Assembly (NCBI RefSeq): GCF_030272615.1
Contig: NC_081406.1
Span: 185,477,770-185,541,769, forward strand
Direction of reading: 5' to 3'
Source: Cryptomeria japonica
Lineage: Eukaryota; Streptophyta; Pinopsida; Cupressales; Cupressaceae
Length of the DNA: 64,000 bases
Position 1 is the stretch's first letter. The number at the start of each line of letters is the position of its first letter. The notes beneath the pieces are model-generated. The model had not been told where the DNA came from. It saw only the letters and a program-made list of their open reading frames with translations, and did no database searches. The position numbers were made by a program, and so were the translations under genes. Positions 47,701 through 59,716 of this stretch are shown here, piece after piece.

Positions 47701-48960
47701 GGGTTCCATTAGTTATGTAAGTGGGCAGCCAGAAAGGTTCTTCAGAGAACCCATGCACCCAAATGAAAGAAAAATCAAACCAGTCGCAAGGAGGGCGCTC
47801 ATTTTGCATCCAGTTCATTTGGATCTGGGAGAAATGGGCTAATGGCTCATTGGAGATCACTCCAAGGTCTTTGAGCATGAGAGTCATGAACAAATCTAAA
47901 AAATGATATGAATCATAGGAGGCCAACAACAAAGGTGTCCAATAGGACACTGACATTACATTTCCAAATTCATCGCAAGTGGCCAAGCATATGAACTGCC
48001 CGAAGAAAGCCCCATTTGGTGCAAAAGAAGGTGCACCAATACTGAAGAGAATCTGAAGCACCGCAACTGCTGGAACTCAAATAATTGCTTAATAATGGCC
48101 TTGGCAATAGTCACAGAGAAGTCAAAGTGAAATAGTTCCCTTTGCTTCGTACATTTAAAGAGAAAACCCATCATGGAGGCTATGATATCTCGGTCACTAT
48201 CATGACCACACAACCATGCTAGGGTAGAAGAGATATTGTTGAGGTCATCTTATTTTAGATCACTGTAGGGAACTTCAGAAGTCCAACAAACAGACTTCGA
48301 TTGAGAGTTCTTTGACAGAAAGTCAAAGCATCTCTCCTGGTGCTCCAGAACTTGTCCATTGGGATTTTTGAGAAAACCTCTGTTGCTTTGAAAATCGAGA
48401 AGCACGTCATCTCCCCAATGTTTTCCAGAGATATGACCAATCTCAAGAGGGAGCCACTGATAGAGCATGAGGTGTGATCAAAAACCTTCACGTAAGCTGC
48501 TATGAGCTCAGGGCAGTACAAGACTGTGAGAACCAAGCATTGGGGAGAACCACTATTCCAGAAATGCACTGCCATGGATTGGGAGTCAGTTCTATGATGA
48601 AGCATCCTAGAGCAAGTAGCCTCTCTGAGGTTCTTGGGCTGCTTAGGAATCTCGGGTTCGAAAATATTTTCCAAAGAGTCTAGAATAGGAGATGTATTTT
48701 GGGTTATCATTTTAGCCTTGGCCTTCATTTTTGGACACTCCTTCTTTGGAGGGATGGCATGCATAGAATAAGATAGCTACCTGAAAACATTAACACAAAA
48801 ACCTCTAGGAACAACACTTGCAGACGTAGCCTCAGAATCCATTATGGGCAGAAAGCTTCCTTTCCTTGCTGGAAATATTCTAAAATTGGGAGATAAAACA
48901 TGCTTGTTTTCTTTTCTTTCACCTTTCAAAAATGGACAAATAGGAGGGAAGAGCTTCAAG
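44800..48960 (-). pseudogene. G2 accessory region downstream of integrase, function unknown
   Basis: A chain of decayed minus-strand frames: 48777-48959, 48255-48764, 47956-48213, 47531-48061, 47136-47531, 46239-46689 and 45562-45921, then weaker coding-like sequence to about 44800. The first part is mixed and aromatic-rich (for example WTPLLLASYDSYHFLDLF). A Pro/Gly/Ser-rich middle (46400-46900) follows. Then comes a long coiled coil (about 46180-45450; 45562-45921 alone has 119 codons with clear heptads) and a helical tail. No gag or pol motif is seen. In full Tat-like elements the space between integrase and 3' LTR may hold extra ORFs; this is of that kind, about 1,300 codons before decay. 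It resembles the E2 accessory ORF in layout, not visibly in sequence. Confidence 0.6.
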
Positions 48961-50382
48961 TCTTAAATGCAAAATGTGCCTAGATTTTTGCAAAAGCAAA
49001 ATGCTTAATGGAAAGTATCTTCTTACATGTGCACCAGCTCAAATTGTTGCTGCAATAAATCCCCACGGATGAAGGGCACCACCATCCTGCTTCCCAAGAA
49101 TGTCTTTGGCTAGTCTACCATTACTCGAGGAAAATTCCCTCAAACAAATATTTTCTTTGATTGAGAGGATCAACCAGTAAAGTTCACGTGGGCTGAAATA
49201 GTCAGGCAAAACTTGGTATTTAAAACACAATGTACCTATACATACATGTGGCTCTTATCTCATATCAGCCTCCCTCTTGAGGTAACTAATAGGACATCGG
49301 TATTCTGAGAACAATCACATTCGCATGATGCAAATTAATAGAGATATGATAGAAACATTGGGATTTGGGAAGGCATGTACTTTGAGCATTCGACATCTTT
49401 CTGCTGAAATTCTGCTATAAATATGTCTTTTTAGACATCCTTTTACCACATTGCAAGTTTTAATGGCGGAGCTTCTTTAGTAATGGATACTCCCATTAGG
49501 CTTGTTAGCAACAAAGCATAGGTCACTTTCTTAGGAAATATCTCTGATCGGAGGTTGTAGGGGATGACGCGTAGGAAGAATCCTTTAATAATAGCCGCCA
49601 TCAAATGGATACTTGGAGAGGATTTTATTGATAACCCAGACCGATACCAAGTGAATACAGACATTTGTTCATGATTCATAGCCTCTCTATTAGATTGCGA
49701 TCAGTCTGGGTTGTTAGTGATGCAGTTGACTCAGACTCTCTTTTCCAAAGATTACTTGGGTGGACTGGAGAATGTAGTTGCATATTACGTCCCCTTTCAA
49801 GGGCTTCCTCTAGCGTCTGACATGGAGCGGTTCATAACACACAACGAGGAGGTAACTTGGCACCTGCTCATCGACGAGCTGAAAACAATGATGTTGTCCT
49901 CTCATCGGTATCGAGCCAATCTTGTCACATAATTTGTTCTGCACATCCATTTGATAGTCCCGGTCCTAGAAGGTATGGTTTGGTATACTAGATTAAGGGA
50001 CTATATCTTCTCGAGAATTTTGATGCTAGATTAACAACCAAACCTGGTTGTTATTTTCATGCTTGAGGAGCTCAAGAGTGCCTCTGACTCTGAGTGGCTG
50101 GGAGAAGAGGAAACCTCTGATGCTAGAGACTGAAGAGAGCCGCTGAAGAGGTGATGAGACATCATCTTGGATTTGAACAAATTGATTGTAGAAAAAGGAG
50201 AGGCCAAGATCCTAGTCATTTTGTAATGAAAATACAAGAATGCTTTTAATATAATCGATTTCCGCTCTTCTCCTTTATCTATTTTTTCCTCTTTCTCTAT
50301 TTGCTTGCTTGATTCTAGCCAGGAATAGATAAGATAAATAGGGACTATATACATTACATACATTAAAAAGGGGATAGAACAC
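48961..50382 (-). other. G2 region between integrase and accessory frames
   Basis: About 1.4 kb. I see no domain. Short frames occur on both strands (49443-49679 minus, 49711-49932 plus), with no recognisable motif. It may be the spacer or promoter region for the accessory frames. Confidence 0.4.
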
Positions 50383-51609
50383 TTAATGAAAAGGTTTGAG
50401 GTGGAAACCATTAACTGGGATTGGGAGGGGGTCCCCATTCATGTCTTCTAGCTTGAAAGCATTGAAACCTTTGCAACGTATAATGCAGAAAGGTCCCTCC
50501 CATAGGCAGTCGAACTTGGCGTACTGACCAGGCTTCACCGCCTTCTCGTTATATTTCAATACAAGGTCCCCAAGGGTGAAGACCAAATTAGAGCTCTTTT
50601 TACTGTCAAACCATCTTTTGATGACTTTCTATCTATCTTGGAGGGTCACTAAGGCTGCCTCCCTCGCTTCTTCTAGCTCCACAATCTCTGCCAATCTTAC
50701 GGCCATGGGGCCATTTTTGGCAACCTCCATTGGTTTTAGCAATTGCAACGTCGGGATCTCTAGCGACATGGAGAAAAGTGCATCTTTTCTGTATACCAGC
50801 TTATACAAGGAGTTCTTTAGAATCTGTTTGGGTGTTATGCGGTCCACCCATACTACGCTTCTTAGGTGGTGATGCCACTCCCTCTTGTATTTAGAACCTA
50901 TCCTTTTAATAAGTTTGATCAAGTTTTTGTTAGTGGACTTAGCAAGTCCATTCCCTTGAGGATAGTAGTTAGAAGACGTTTTGAGGTAAATACCTCTACT
51001 GAGGGTGAATTGGGTAATTCATGAGATTGTGAATGCACATGCATTATCTAATATAATGATATTTGGGGGACCGTACCCACATGTTAGATCCTCTAGGAAA
51101 GCCAACACCTCACTTTTTGATGAATTTCATAAAGGAACAGCTTCAGACCATCTGGTGAAATAATCAGTAGCAGTCAGGATCCACTTATGTCCAGCTAAAC
51201 TTGGGGGCTTGATCATTCTGATAAAATCAAGGCCACATTGAGTGAAAGGCTCTTCCACTGACATGGTCCTGAGTGGCATTGCAACTTTCTTACTCCTTCC
51301 TGTGTAATACTGGCACTCTTTACATCCCCTCACTAAATTGTGTGTATCTTTGAACATGGATGACCAAAAATAGCCAGCTTGAGTAATCTTGATAGTGGTT
51401 GTGGGTGCAGAGAAGTGGCCTCCTAAGGAGTTGTAGTGGAACTCATGTAGGATTTTATCAGCTTGGCTCCAGTCCACACAGTGGAGCAGGACTCCATCAA
51501 AATTTATTTTGAAAAGAGTTCCATCTATTAAGTGAAAACCGCTATTTTGGAGTGTGTAAAATCTCCTCTTAGTCAGGGGGAGATTTTCGAGAAAAATCCT
51601 AGTCTTCAT
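50383..51609 (-). pseudogene. G2 gypsy integrase, decayed
   Basis: Frame 51127-51609 has the zinc-binding H-H-C-C region (HEFHYNSLGGHFSAP ... GCKECQYYTG), then GLDFIRMI and TATDYFTRWSEAVPL with core catalytic Asp residues. After a stretch broken by stops (51126-50923), frame 50629-50922 carries the REWHHHLRSVVWVDR block near the last catalytic Glu. Frame 50383-50586 carries the C-terminal LGDLVLKYN...FDCLWEGPFCI module (GPF/Y type). Domain order is as in Ty3/gypsy. Inactive. Confidence 0.88.
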
Positions 51610-51779
51610 AAAGTGCTTTCTTTTGTCAATCTAGCTATCACTTGGAACATCAGGCACAAATGTAATTGTTTCCTCTATGGCCACTTCATCATCACAGGGT
51701 TCGCATTCTTGCACTACATATTCACACAGTCCTCTCTCACGAATGAGCTTTGTTGGCTTGATATCCACATCATATTATA

Positions 51780-52400
51780 GGATCTTAGTGATCCAATTTG
51801 CACTCTTTTCAGTGATGTCACCCTCCATAATTTATTCCCTTACTGCGGGATGGGCTACATACACCGTGGTTTTATTATAGGTAATGAAATGCCTGAATTG
51901 TTTTAGCCCTTTTACAGTAGCTAAGGCCTGCTTTTTGACAAAGTTGTATCGAGCCTCATAATCCTGAATATTTTTTGAATGGAAAGCTATGGGATGCTCT
52001 CCTCCTTTTTGGGCATATTTTTGGGTTAGGACCATGGCTATGCTATGCTGACCAGAAAAAATATACATTATGAAGTCCTCTGACATGTCTGGGTTAGACA
52101 ATACGGGAGCGAAGCAGATAGCATTTTTTATTTCATCAAAATCATTTTTGGCCTTAGTAGTCCATTTGAAATGTATATCTTTTTTTAACATGAGAGTGAT
52201 GGGTCTTATTATTCCGGCAAAGTCAGAGATAAAACAACTAACACAATTGACCTTCCCTAAAAATGATTGGACTCCCTTTTTGTTGACTGGGAGGGGAAGG
52301 TTTTTGATAGCTTTGATCCAGTCTAGGTTAATGGAAACACCCTCTTTTGAAACTATATGCCCAAGTAATTTTCCTTGAGGAACCCCAAACATACACTTTT
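51780..52400 (-). pseudogene. G2 native gypsy RNase H with lost catalytic residues
   Basis: Frame 51832-52392 runs from the RT thumb (PQGKLLGHIVSKEG, VQSFLGKVNCVSCFI) into the connection/RNase H domain (FKWTTKAKNDFDEIK, ENFIMYIF-type strand, HPIAFHSKNIQDYEARYNF). The first catalytic Asp of the usual YTDAS is absent (YIFSGQHSIA), and the Glu in the usual TEKE-type helix reads VKKQALATV. This matches what is reported for Tat-lineage elements, where the native RNase H decays into a tether and an added RNase H takes over. With only one decayed copy, later mutation cannot be excluded. Confidence 0.75.
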
Positions 52401-52960
52401 TGGGGTTTAAGGAAATCCCAAATTCAAGACATTTTTGGAGGACTAATTCGAGATGATGAAAATGATCCTCCTAGTATTTGGAAAACACAGTTAGGTCATC
52501 TAAATATATTAAGATGATCTTATTAATTTACTCTTTGAAAGCTAAATCCATGGCCCTTTGAAAAGTTACTCCAGCATTTGACAATCTGAAAGGCATCTTT
52601 TGGTACGCAAATGTCCCCCACTTAGTGGTAAACATCATCTTGTGTTGGTCCTCCACTTTCACACTTACCTGGTTATATCCTAAGAAACCGTCGAGCATTG
52701 AGAACATTTCTGATCCTGCCACCGTGCTCAATAATTGTTCCATTGATGGCAGAGGATAGTGGTCTTTGAGAGACACTTGATTTAGATCTCAGAAATCCAC
52801 ATAGAGCCGAATATCTTCATTCTTTTTCCTAACAGGAACCAAATTTGACACCCATGTACTGTGTTTTATGGGGTAAATGATCATTGATTCGATCAACTTT
52901 TTCAACTCCTGGGCCATGAGAGATTCAATTTTTGGGTTAACTGGTCTTTACTTCTGCCAA
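52401..52960 (-). pseudogene. G2 reverse transcriptase
   Basis: Begins near STWVSNLVPVRKKNEDIRLYVDF, then LKDHYPLPSMEQLL, MLDGFLGYNQVSV (catalytic Asp), TKWGTFAYQKMPFRLSNAG and LIYLDDLTVFSK (YLDD at about 52493-52505). Stops occur near 52787, 52531 and 52475. All core RT motifs are legible. It lies between the upstream RNase H-like domain and the native RNase H. Confidence 0.9.
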
Positions 52961-53502
52961 ACTGACTTGACATCATTTGCAAGATCTATGGTATGCTGGA
53001 TGATGTTAGGATCGTATCCCCTTAAATCCTCATAAGACCAAGCCATGAAACCTTCATATTCATCATAGTATGGGGACAACTTCTTTCTGTCTTCAAAGGA
53101 AACACCCTTTCCTACCTTGAGAACTCTTCCCTTGCCAACTGACATTTTGGCGTAATCCTCTTTGTTTTTTGTGAGCTTCCGCTTATCCTTTTTGGTATCC
53201 TCATGGTCAAATAGGTTCTCTAAAGTGATCAAACCATTAGGGAGCGTGTTGGATCTCAGGTGGATAACTTGATTCCCATAGGCTTCTTTTATCTTAGGTT
53301 GCAATTGATCAGAAAATTCTCCCGAGCTTTGGATGAACAAAGTGATCTATTCATCACTCTCGAACACTTGCTAGTAAGTATCATTATCAGGGATAGCTGG
53401 ATGGACAACCATGCTGACTGCTTGGGAGCTAGTTAGGAAGTTTGTAGCAGGATCAAATTGTGCTCCGATGGTGGCCATTTGGTCTGCTGTGGTATTTAGT
53501 TT
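52961..53502 (-). pseudogene. G2 linker between extra RNase H and RT
   Basis: Frame 52948-53340: a charged linker (KKDKRKLTKNKEDYAK) with a block EGFMAWSYEDLRGYDPNIIQHTI, the counterpart of the SYADIPGLDPDLIIHHL lead-in to RT in G4 and G1. It shows that the frame upstream belongs to the same polyprotein as RT. Confidence 0.7.
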
Positions 53503-53850
53503 CTAAGGAATGCTTATGATATTGAAAGCATCGAAACTCTCTATTAGATCCCACACTCTAGCATGGTAATACCTCATGCAGACATGCTTGGCACTTGATA
53601 TCCCTCGAACTTGATGAACCACCAACTCAGAATTGCCAAGGACTTTCAACTTTTTAATGCCCATCCTTTCCGCCATGTTCAAAACTTGAATTACTCCTTC
53701 ATACTCCACTTCATTATTTGAGCATGCTAACTGCAACCAAAAAGGCTTTAGGATTTGTTCACCCAAAGGGGGAGTGAGAAAAGCTCCCGCTCCGAAGCCC
53801 ATCTTACATTTGGCACTATCAAAGTGTAGGGTCCATAGTGTCGAAGACAA
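53503..53850 (-). pseudogene. G2 extra RNase H located upstream of RT
   Basis: A 115-codon frame with the fold signature TLHFDSAKCKMGFGAGAFL (first Asp), CSNNEVEYEGVIQVL (Glu), LKVLGNSELVVHQVRG (second Asp position reads Asn) and, just past the frame end, TTADQMATIGA (last Asp). The NNxxEYxxxI and GxSELVVxQ pattern is that of plant/archaeal-type RNase H (aRNH). It lies between protease and RT, unlike G4, where a similar domain follows the RT position. Tat-lineage gypsy elements are known to carry such an added RNase H; which orders have been described should be checked. Confidence 0.8.
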
Positions 53851-55062
53851 CTACTCTTTAGAGAATGGATCCTTAGTAAGCCTTGGGATGATCTTATTTT
53901 CTTGAAAAATGCAATTGGTACCCAAGCCGGTGGCATGGTAGCTAGAGAAGGGGTTCAAATCTATGAACTCATTCAGAAAGGCTTCTTGCTCAGGCAAAAT
54001 TTCTCCCATTACTTCTTCGTCTTCTAAAAACTCTACCACCTTTTGTTCATCATTTGATATAGAGGTGTGGGTAGGCTCAAAATTAATCAGGGCCTGGTCA
54101 ACTATAAGCTCAGCGTGAAGGGGTTCTAAAAGGATTTTCAGCTTCGCACCATGTTGGGTACAGAGGATGAGATGGGACCAATCTAGGGACATATAGCCTC
54201 CTATTTTAGAGGTAAAATCTCAAGAAAGATAGAGTCCAAAGATAGGAGGGATATCAATGACTACTACTTCTTGAGACACTGTCACACTTGAACATTCAAA
54301 TAATGTTAAGGGGAGGTTTTTGATGAGACCTACTGTCTAAACACTGTTCCCATCGAGCTACATGACCCCTTTATTTAAAGGGTCATACGTGATGTTTAAT
54401 ACTTTGGCAATTTTCTTAGGCATGACAGTAGTGCTAGCCTTGGAATCTATCATGGAATTATGCAAAAGTTTATCTCCAACTATAAGGGTAAGGTAGAATG
54501 GATTTGGCTTAGGCTTACCTTCTCCTTGGGCAGTAGGGAGAAAGCCTTTATTTGTCAATATGGCCGGATAGTGCGCTTTGCCCAGTGTTGGTTGGAGACC
54601 CGTTCCATCAGTCTGAAGGGATTGCGGAGCTATCGCACTTGTGTCTTTTCGGTCATGAGACAATGCCTCTCTTAGTCTATCCTTTTGCTCTGGAATACTT
54701 AGGAGATCCTACAAAGAGACATAAGCCAGGGCCTTCTTCAATTGTTCAACCACATCTAGCACCTAAGGCGTGAGAACCTTCGGCTCCTTCATCTTATAAT
54801 GGATGAACTCTTTTCTTGGATAGGCAGAATTAATGACCGGTGGTTCAGGGGGGCTGTCCACGGGCACTACTCTCATACTGTCGGTGCTTTCCTTGATCAA
54901 ATGCCTTTTAGAGCAAATATTGTAATCTGAGTGCATGAGAGGGGTTCCATCCTTTGGGGTGATGGCACCATTGGTCAACACTGCATCCTCATCTTCCATC
55001 CATGAAAAAAGCGCATGATCAGGAGTGATCTTTGCTTCTTGTTGCAATGACATCCCTTGCAT
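53851..55062 (-). pseudogene. G2 aspartic protease region and flanking linkers
   Basis: Frames 54763-55062, 54358-54663 and 53851-54192. The middle one has NPFYLTLIVGDKLLHNSMIDSKASTTVMP: the active-site loop is DSKAS where DSGAS is expected. An ALGRP-like closing block is not preserved. Downstream is an acidic linker (VVEFLEDEEVMGE) that leads to the extra RNase H. Position after gag and before RT supports the call. Confidence 0.7.
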
Positions 55063-55079
55063 CTAAGTGACAAAAGCCG

Positions 55080-56223
55080 CATTATCCATACCAGGAGATG
55101 TATATGCATACTCATCTAGCGTCATGCCTGAATTCCTCTGTTCTGCAACCCTTTACTACAAATTCCCTCTCGAGCAATTCCTTGGAGCATGAGCATTGCT
55201 GCATGAGAAACACCAAGAGTTGGTGTCTTCTGCCAAGTTACTTTGATCCACTGTCAGTTCCCTACCAGTGGTTGGGTAGATAGCCTGCAACAGATTCAGG
55301 ACTAGGACTATTTGGCCATTCGACGTAGGAGGTTTATCAGCATGATGATTTGTATGTTGGTACAAAAGTCGATTCCCTTGGAAATTTTGTTGAAAAGGGG
55401 GCTTGGTGGGCGAGACCTAGGCTCTTTTTAGCTTGATAATTTAATTAGAGAAGGATCTTAGGAGATTTTTCATATCACTAACTTCAACAGCCAAAGAGGC
55501 GGTTTGGGGAGTAGGGAATGAATACATAGACTGCAGAGCGGACGTACAGGGAGTGGCTTCTTCTCTGACTTGGGTGGATATTTTAGGGAATACTGGCATT
55601 ATAGGGTGAGGGGCTAGCTTTCCAGCGTTGATAAGGTTATTTTTAGCTTGGACTGCTATGTCAAATGCTTGCGGAAGAGTATTACCTCCTAAAGATTGAA
55701 TCATCACTGATATGTCAGAATTGAAATCTTTAAGATAGAATACAAAAGCCATATCTGTTGGAGGGAGAGTAGACAACAGTATCCTCTGCCAAGTTCATTG
55801 AAACATCATATTAAAATTGGTTAGTGCTTCAGTCAAAGCTCTTTTTATTGTGATGATTTGATGCATTAGGGATGATTTGTTGGCTTTATCTGAGAATCTC
55901 TAAAAGAAATGATCTCACAGCTGATCCCAATCTCCTATAGTGTTGGGGCCTAAGGATCTGAACCAGTCCAAAGGTTTTCCTTTGAAAGAGGCTACGAGCA
56001 ATCTTAGAGCCACGTTTTGTTTAGTGATACCATGGATAGTGTAGATAGTGGCTACATCTTGCAAATGCTCCCCAAGAGTTTTACGACATTCTCCTGTGGA
56101 CTTAGGAATGACCTTAAGTGTCATTGCAGGGATGGCTCCCCAAATTATGGGTGGAACTGGGGGAATGAGGGGGCTACCATTATCCTAGGTCACAAAATTT
56201 TAGGGGGGAACTTGTGCCATCAC
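55080..56223 (-). pseudogene. G2 gag, decayed
   Basis: Starts near MAQVPP (about 56223). Frame 55915-56124 holds a capsid-like block (LRLLVASFKGKPLDWFRSLG, PNTIGDWDQL), typical of gypsy retrotransposon gag. Frame 55441-55776 continues with a Thr/Pro-rich end. Frame 55156-55365 holds a zinc-knuckle-like CFSCSNAHAPRNC, one residue shorter than CX2CX4HX4C. Stops separate the frames. It lies about 190 bp from the 5' LTR. Confidence 0.8.
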
Positions 56224-56408
56224 AACATGTATGACTGTGAGAAAACTCTAAGATGATGAAGCTGTGGCTGAATGGATGGTCACCAATGGAGAAAAAAGAA
56301 GGTAGGGTTTAAATCTATCTAACTCTTGGTGACAGGCTTATGACTCATAAACTAGCTCAGAGATATATTTGAAATAATTTGTCCCACTGAGCGTGCTAGA
56401 AAAAGAAC

Positions 56409-57479
56409 TATTGACTCTACATTTTACCTTGGAAACAAACAACCTTATGGGAAATTCAATGACGGCAGACCTATTGCACGGGTTTCACTGAATAACCTTT
56501 GGGATTGAGAAGACAACTCTTCCTTATGGGTTTGGAGGAAAGGGGGAAAGAAGGAAACTTTAAGATTAATAAATATAGACTATTGAGGTGATATGCCAAA
56601 GTATTTTTTAAAAGACATGAGCATACAAAACCCAAGTACATATGATTTTCTTAAGCCCATACAACAATCTACAAGTCTGAATCAAGAACATAAACAAGAT
56701 ACAATTAAATTTCTTTGCAACATAAGGAAATACTCATCATGCATTTACCAGATAACAAGTACAAAACATAGTTTAATCAACAAAATCTTAGATAAATTTA
56801 TTCCCAAAGTTATTGGAATTCTAATAGAACAACACAGAATAGACCATCAAAGCATACTAAAAGAAGTATCACAAAGGCTATAGGCACAATTTGAATAACC
56901 TTCTCCATGAAATAGTAATAGTTTTGAAAGGCTAAAATTCCTACTAAGTAAACTTAATTGTTCTTCAAAAGTTTTGAACCCCTCTAAGAGGAAAAAAACA
57001 AGCATAAATAGAGCCCGCGGCTCTTGAAAATGGCTCCCAAACATGCCAAAAAGTCATAACCATCCCCGAATAGAAAACCATGTCATGTTAGCCTGAAGAT
57101 CACACCCAACAAAATGGTCCCAAGACTTCACTCCCTACTACCAACAATCTTCATACTGTCACAAACCAAAAAGATTTCGCTAACAACAGATAGGCAAGCT
57201 AGAAAATCCTTTCAAACAAAAATGCACTCGCCAAAACATGATGGTGCCAGGTAACCATTTTATTGCTGCACTAAAAGGTGGGCCCCAAAAAGAAACCCAG
57301 TCAACACGTCTTTCCATTTGTCACCATCACGCTACTCCAAAAACTAAACGCCAAATATGGGCCGAGGTAGTAATGCCGAGCCGATAATTGTCTTGTATGC
57401 CCTGCACTGCTGGAAAACTAAAAAGGCAAAAAAAGTAACCCAACCGAAAACCTTAGTCATGGGTTTTTTAATGTGAACA
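56409..57479 (-). repeat. G2 right (5') LTR
   Basis: 1071 bp, equal in length to the two-part left LTR. It ends AATGTGAACA and is followed by the target duplication ATGTC (57480-57484; partner 28117-28121). Its inner end reads TATTGACTCT where the left copy has TGTTCACTCT. The adjoining interior (minus strand GTTCTTTTTCTAGCACGCTCAG) is where a primer site should be; I cannot assign it to a tRNA. Confidence 0.93.
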
Positions 57480-57484
57480 ATGTC

Positions 57485-58564
57485 AAAACTTCTCTTCTTG
57501 GAGATCTATATTATTGTTTTGACACTATGGTTATATTGGTATGTTGTTGAACTGACAATATGGTTCACTAGTATGGTTAGTGGCTTATGCACAATCACCG
57601 ATATATGTTCACCAACAGATTATATGGTTCTTTGGAAGCAATGATATCTTGGAGATCATTTGGTTATGTCCAAGACATGGATTGGAAGTTTGGTTTTGGT
57701 GTTTTACTTATTGGTCTAATTGGGTTGACAAATTTGTCTTAACGGGTAAATAGGTCTAGGTTATGGACCGGTACATGTTATCTATTCCAAATCAACACTG
57801 CACGTCATGGAGATTGTTTTATTGATTGGTTAATGTGGTAAATGTATTGAGCCGACATGTTGTATCACATCAAGACTTATTTGTAATTGATTTCATTATA
57901 ATATCTTTAGTGAGCCGACCTATATATTTGGTCTTAGGTTTTGTATATATGATTGTAAGATCTTATTGAAGATCAGGATATGGATATGGTATGAGTGTAT
58001 ATTGAAGAGCAAAAATTAGAAGATCCTTGTGTGAATCATGCAGACATTATTTGAAGGTTGAAGGAAGGTTATGAAGGTGTTTGACACTCATGTTCAGAGC
58101 TTAAACCGGTACTGAATCCAACATTCAAGATGTTATTTTGAGCAATACATTATCATTGGATTTAACCATCCAATTGTGTAGTCAGTGTGACTCCTATTTT
58201 GTGATTGAGTAGTGAGCTCTATGCGGTTTGCCTTTCTACATGTTCAGACCCCATTTGTATACTCATACTATTTGTAGTAGTATCATCTGATTGTGGGAAA
58301 GGTTTCCCACCATGTTTTTTCCCTTATCGGGTTTCCACATCAAAATCTCTATGTTATGTGTTGTGGATGTTGTTTCTCTTACTGTTTCATGCATTAAGTT
58401 ACACCGGTACTCTTATAACTGTTAAACTATTTTACCAACACTTAAGTTTGGTTTACCAACATTAAGTTTAAGTTGGAATAATTTGCATTTGGTTTATTAT
58501 TTATTGACAATTGGTTAACAACTGATACACCCCCCCTCTTATTTTTCCTTCTCGGGACCTAACA
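57485..58564 (+). repeat. C1 3' LTR, remainder
   Basis: Continues 28067-28121. The stretch 57806-58564 matches 1-761, including the end GGACCTAACA. With the first 55 bp it gives a full C1 LTR of about 1135 bp. It directly abuts G1 coding sequence at 58565; the left-hand target duplication lies outside the window. Confidence 0.92.
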
Positions 58565-59716
58565 TGATGTCACACAATTAAGACAAACCAAAGGGACAAG
58601 TGAAGCTCAAAACACTACAAATCAAACTACTAACACTCAAACTCATGGTGATAAGATCAAGGATAGTAGAAACAACAAAACAAGGAATGATATAGATAAT
58701 CTCCTCTTAGAACTCACACAACAAATACAAACACTTCTACAACAAATCCAAAATAAACAAAGGGGCACAAAAAATAAATACTCATTGGAAGATATTTTCC
58801 CATATCCATTTGACAAAAGTTTAAACATGATACCTTTTCCACCAAATTGTGAAATTCCTAAATATGACAAATACAATGGAAAAACTGATCCATAAGATCA
58901 TGTGAGAGAATTTTTTACATTGAGTATGAAATTTAGAATAATGAGACCTATCTAATGAGGCTTTTTCCAAGGAGCTTGGGTCGATAAGCCATGGAATGGT
59001 TTTCCAAACTTCCACCTAGTATGAGATTATCCAAAGAATTAGTAGACAAATTTCTTTCTCATTATTCATATAACATCAAGCATGAAATAACCTTGCTTGG
59101 CCTATGCAACATGAAAAAAAAAATGGAGAACCATTCATTGCATTCTTGCAAAGATGGAGGAGATTGTTTGCTAGGTATCCTTGTACCATGCCTAAAAAGG
59201 AAAAGATGGACATTTTCATTAATAATCTAAACAATAAAATGAATCATATACTCAAATTACAATATCCACCAAGTTTTGAAAAAGTAATTGAAAATGGAAT
59301 CAAGATTGAAGAAGATTTTCTTAAAAGAGGGGTATTAAAACTCTACAAAGAGGGAGAAAATTCTTCTAACAATAATGATAAACCAAAATTTTGGACAAGA
59401 AATAGAAACATTGTCAATGATGGAGTGGTTGATTATAATAACGTAAAATTGAAACAACCCATCTTCAATCTATCAATTCATACAATGGTGGTTAATCAAG
59501 ATAACAACAAACCTAAACTACTTCCAACCAATTTTCATAGAAAATTTACACATTGGTGAGCCACTTGAATCATCTTTGAAAACACTCCTTGCACATAAAC
59601 TGATGACATTACTGGAAACAAGAGATTTTGAGCCCAAAATCCAACCAGGATGGTGGAATGACAATCATTATTGTGATTCTCATAGAAGGAACATAAAATA
59701 AATGATTGTCAAAGAT
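58565..59716 (+). pseudogene. G1 gypsy gag, start cut off by C1
   Basis: The reading frame from about 58650 shows a Gln/Asn-rich helix (LLLELTQQIQTLLQQIQNK), then SLEDIFPYPFDKSLNMIPFPPN and PKYDKYNGKTDP-DHVREF, the start of the gypsy gag capsid block. The capsid continues with frame changes (59104-59559 has MNHILKLQYPPSFEKVIENGIKIEEDF). Near 59660-59715 a degraded Cys/His motif (HYCDSHRRN) takes the place of the zinc knuckle. Many stops. The 5' part and 5' LTR lie left of C1, outside the window. Confidence 0.8.

Noticed and set aside
49711-49932. 73-codon + strand frame in G2
   Set aside because: Antisense to the element, no recognisable domain, and no support from neighbours.
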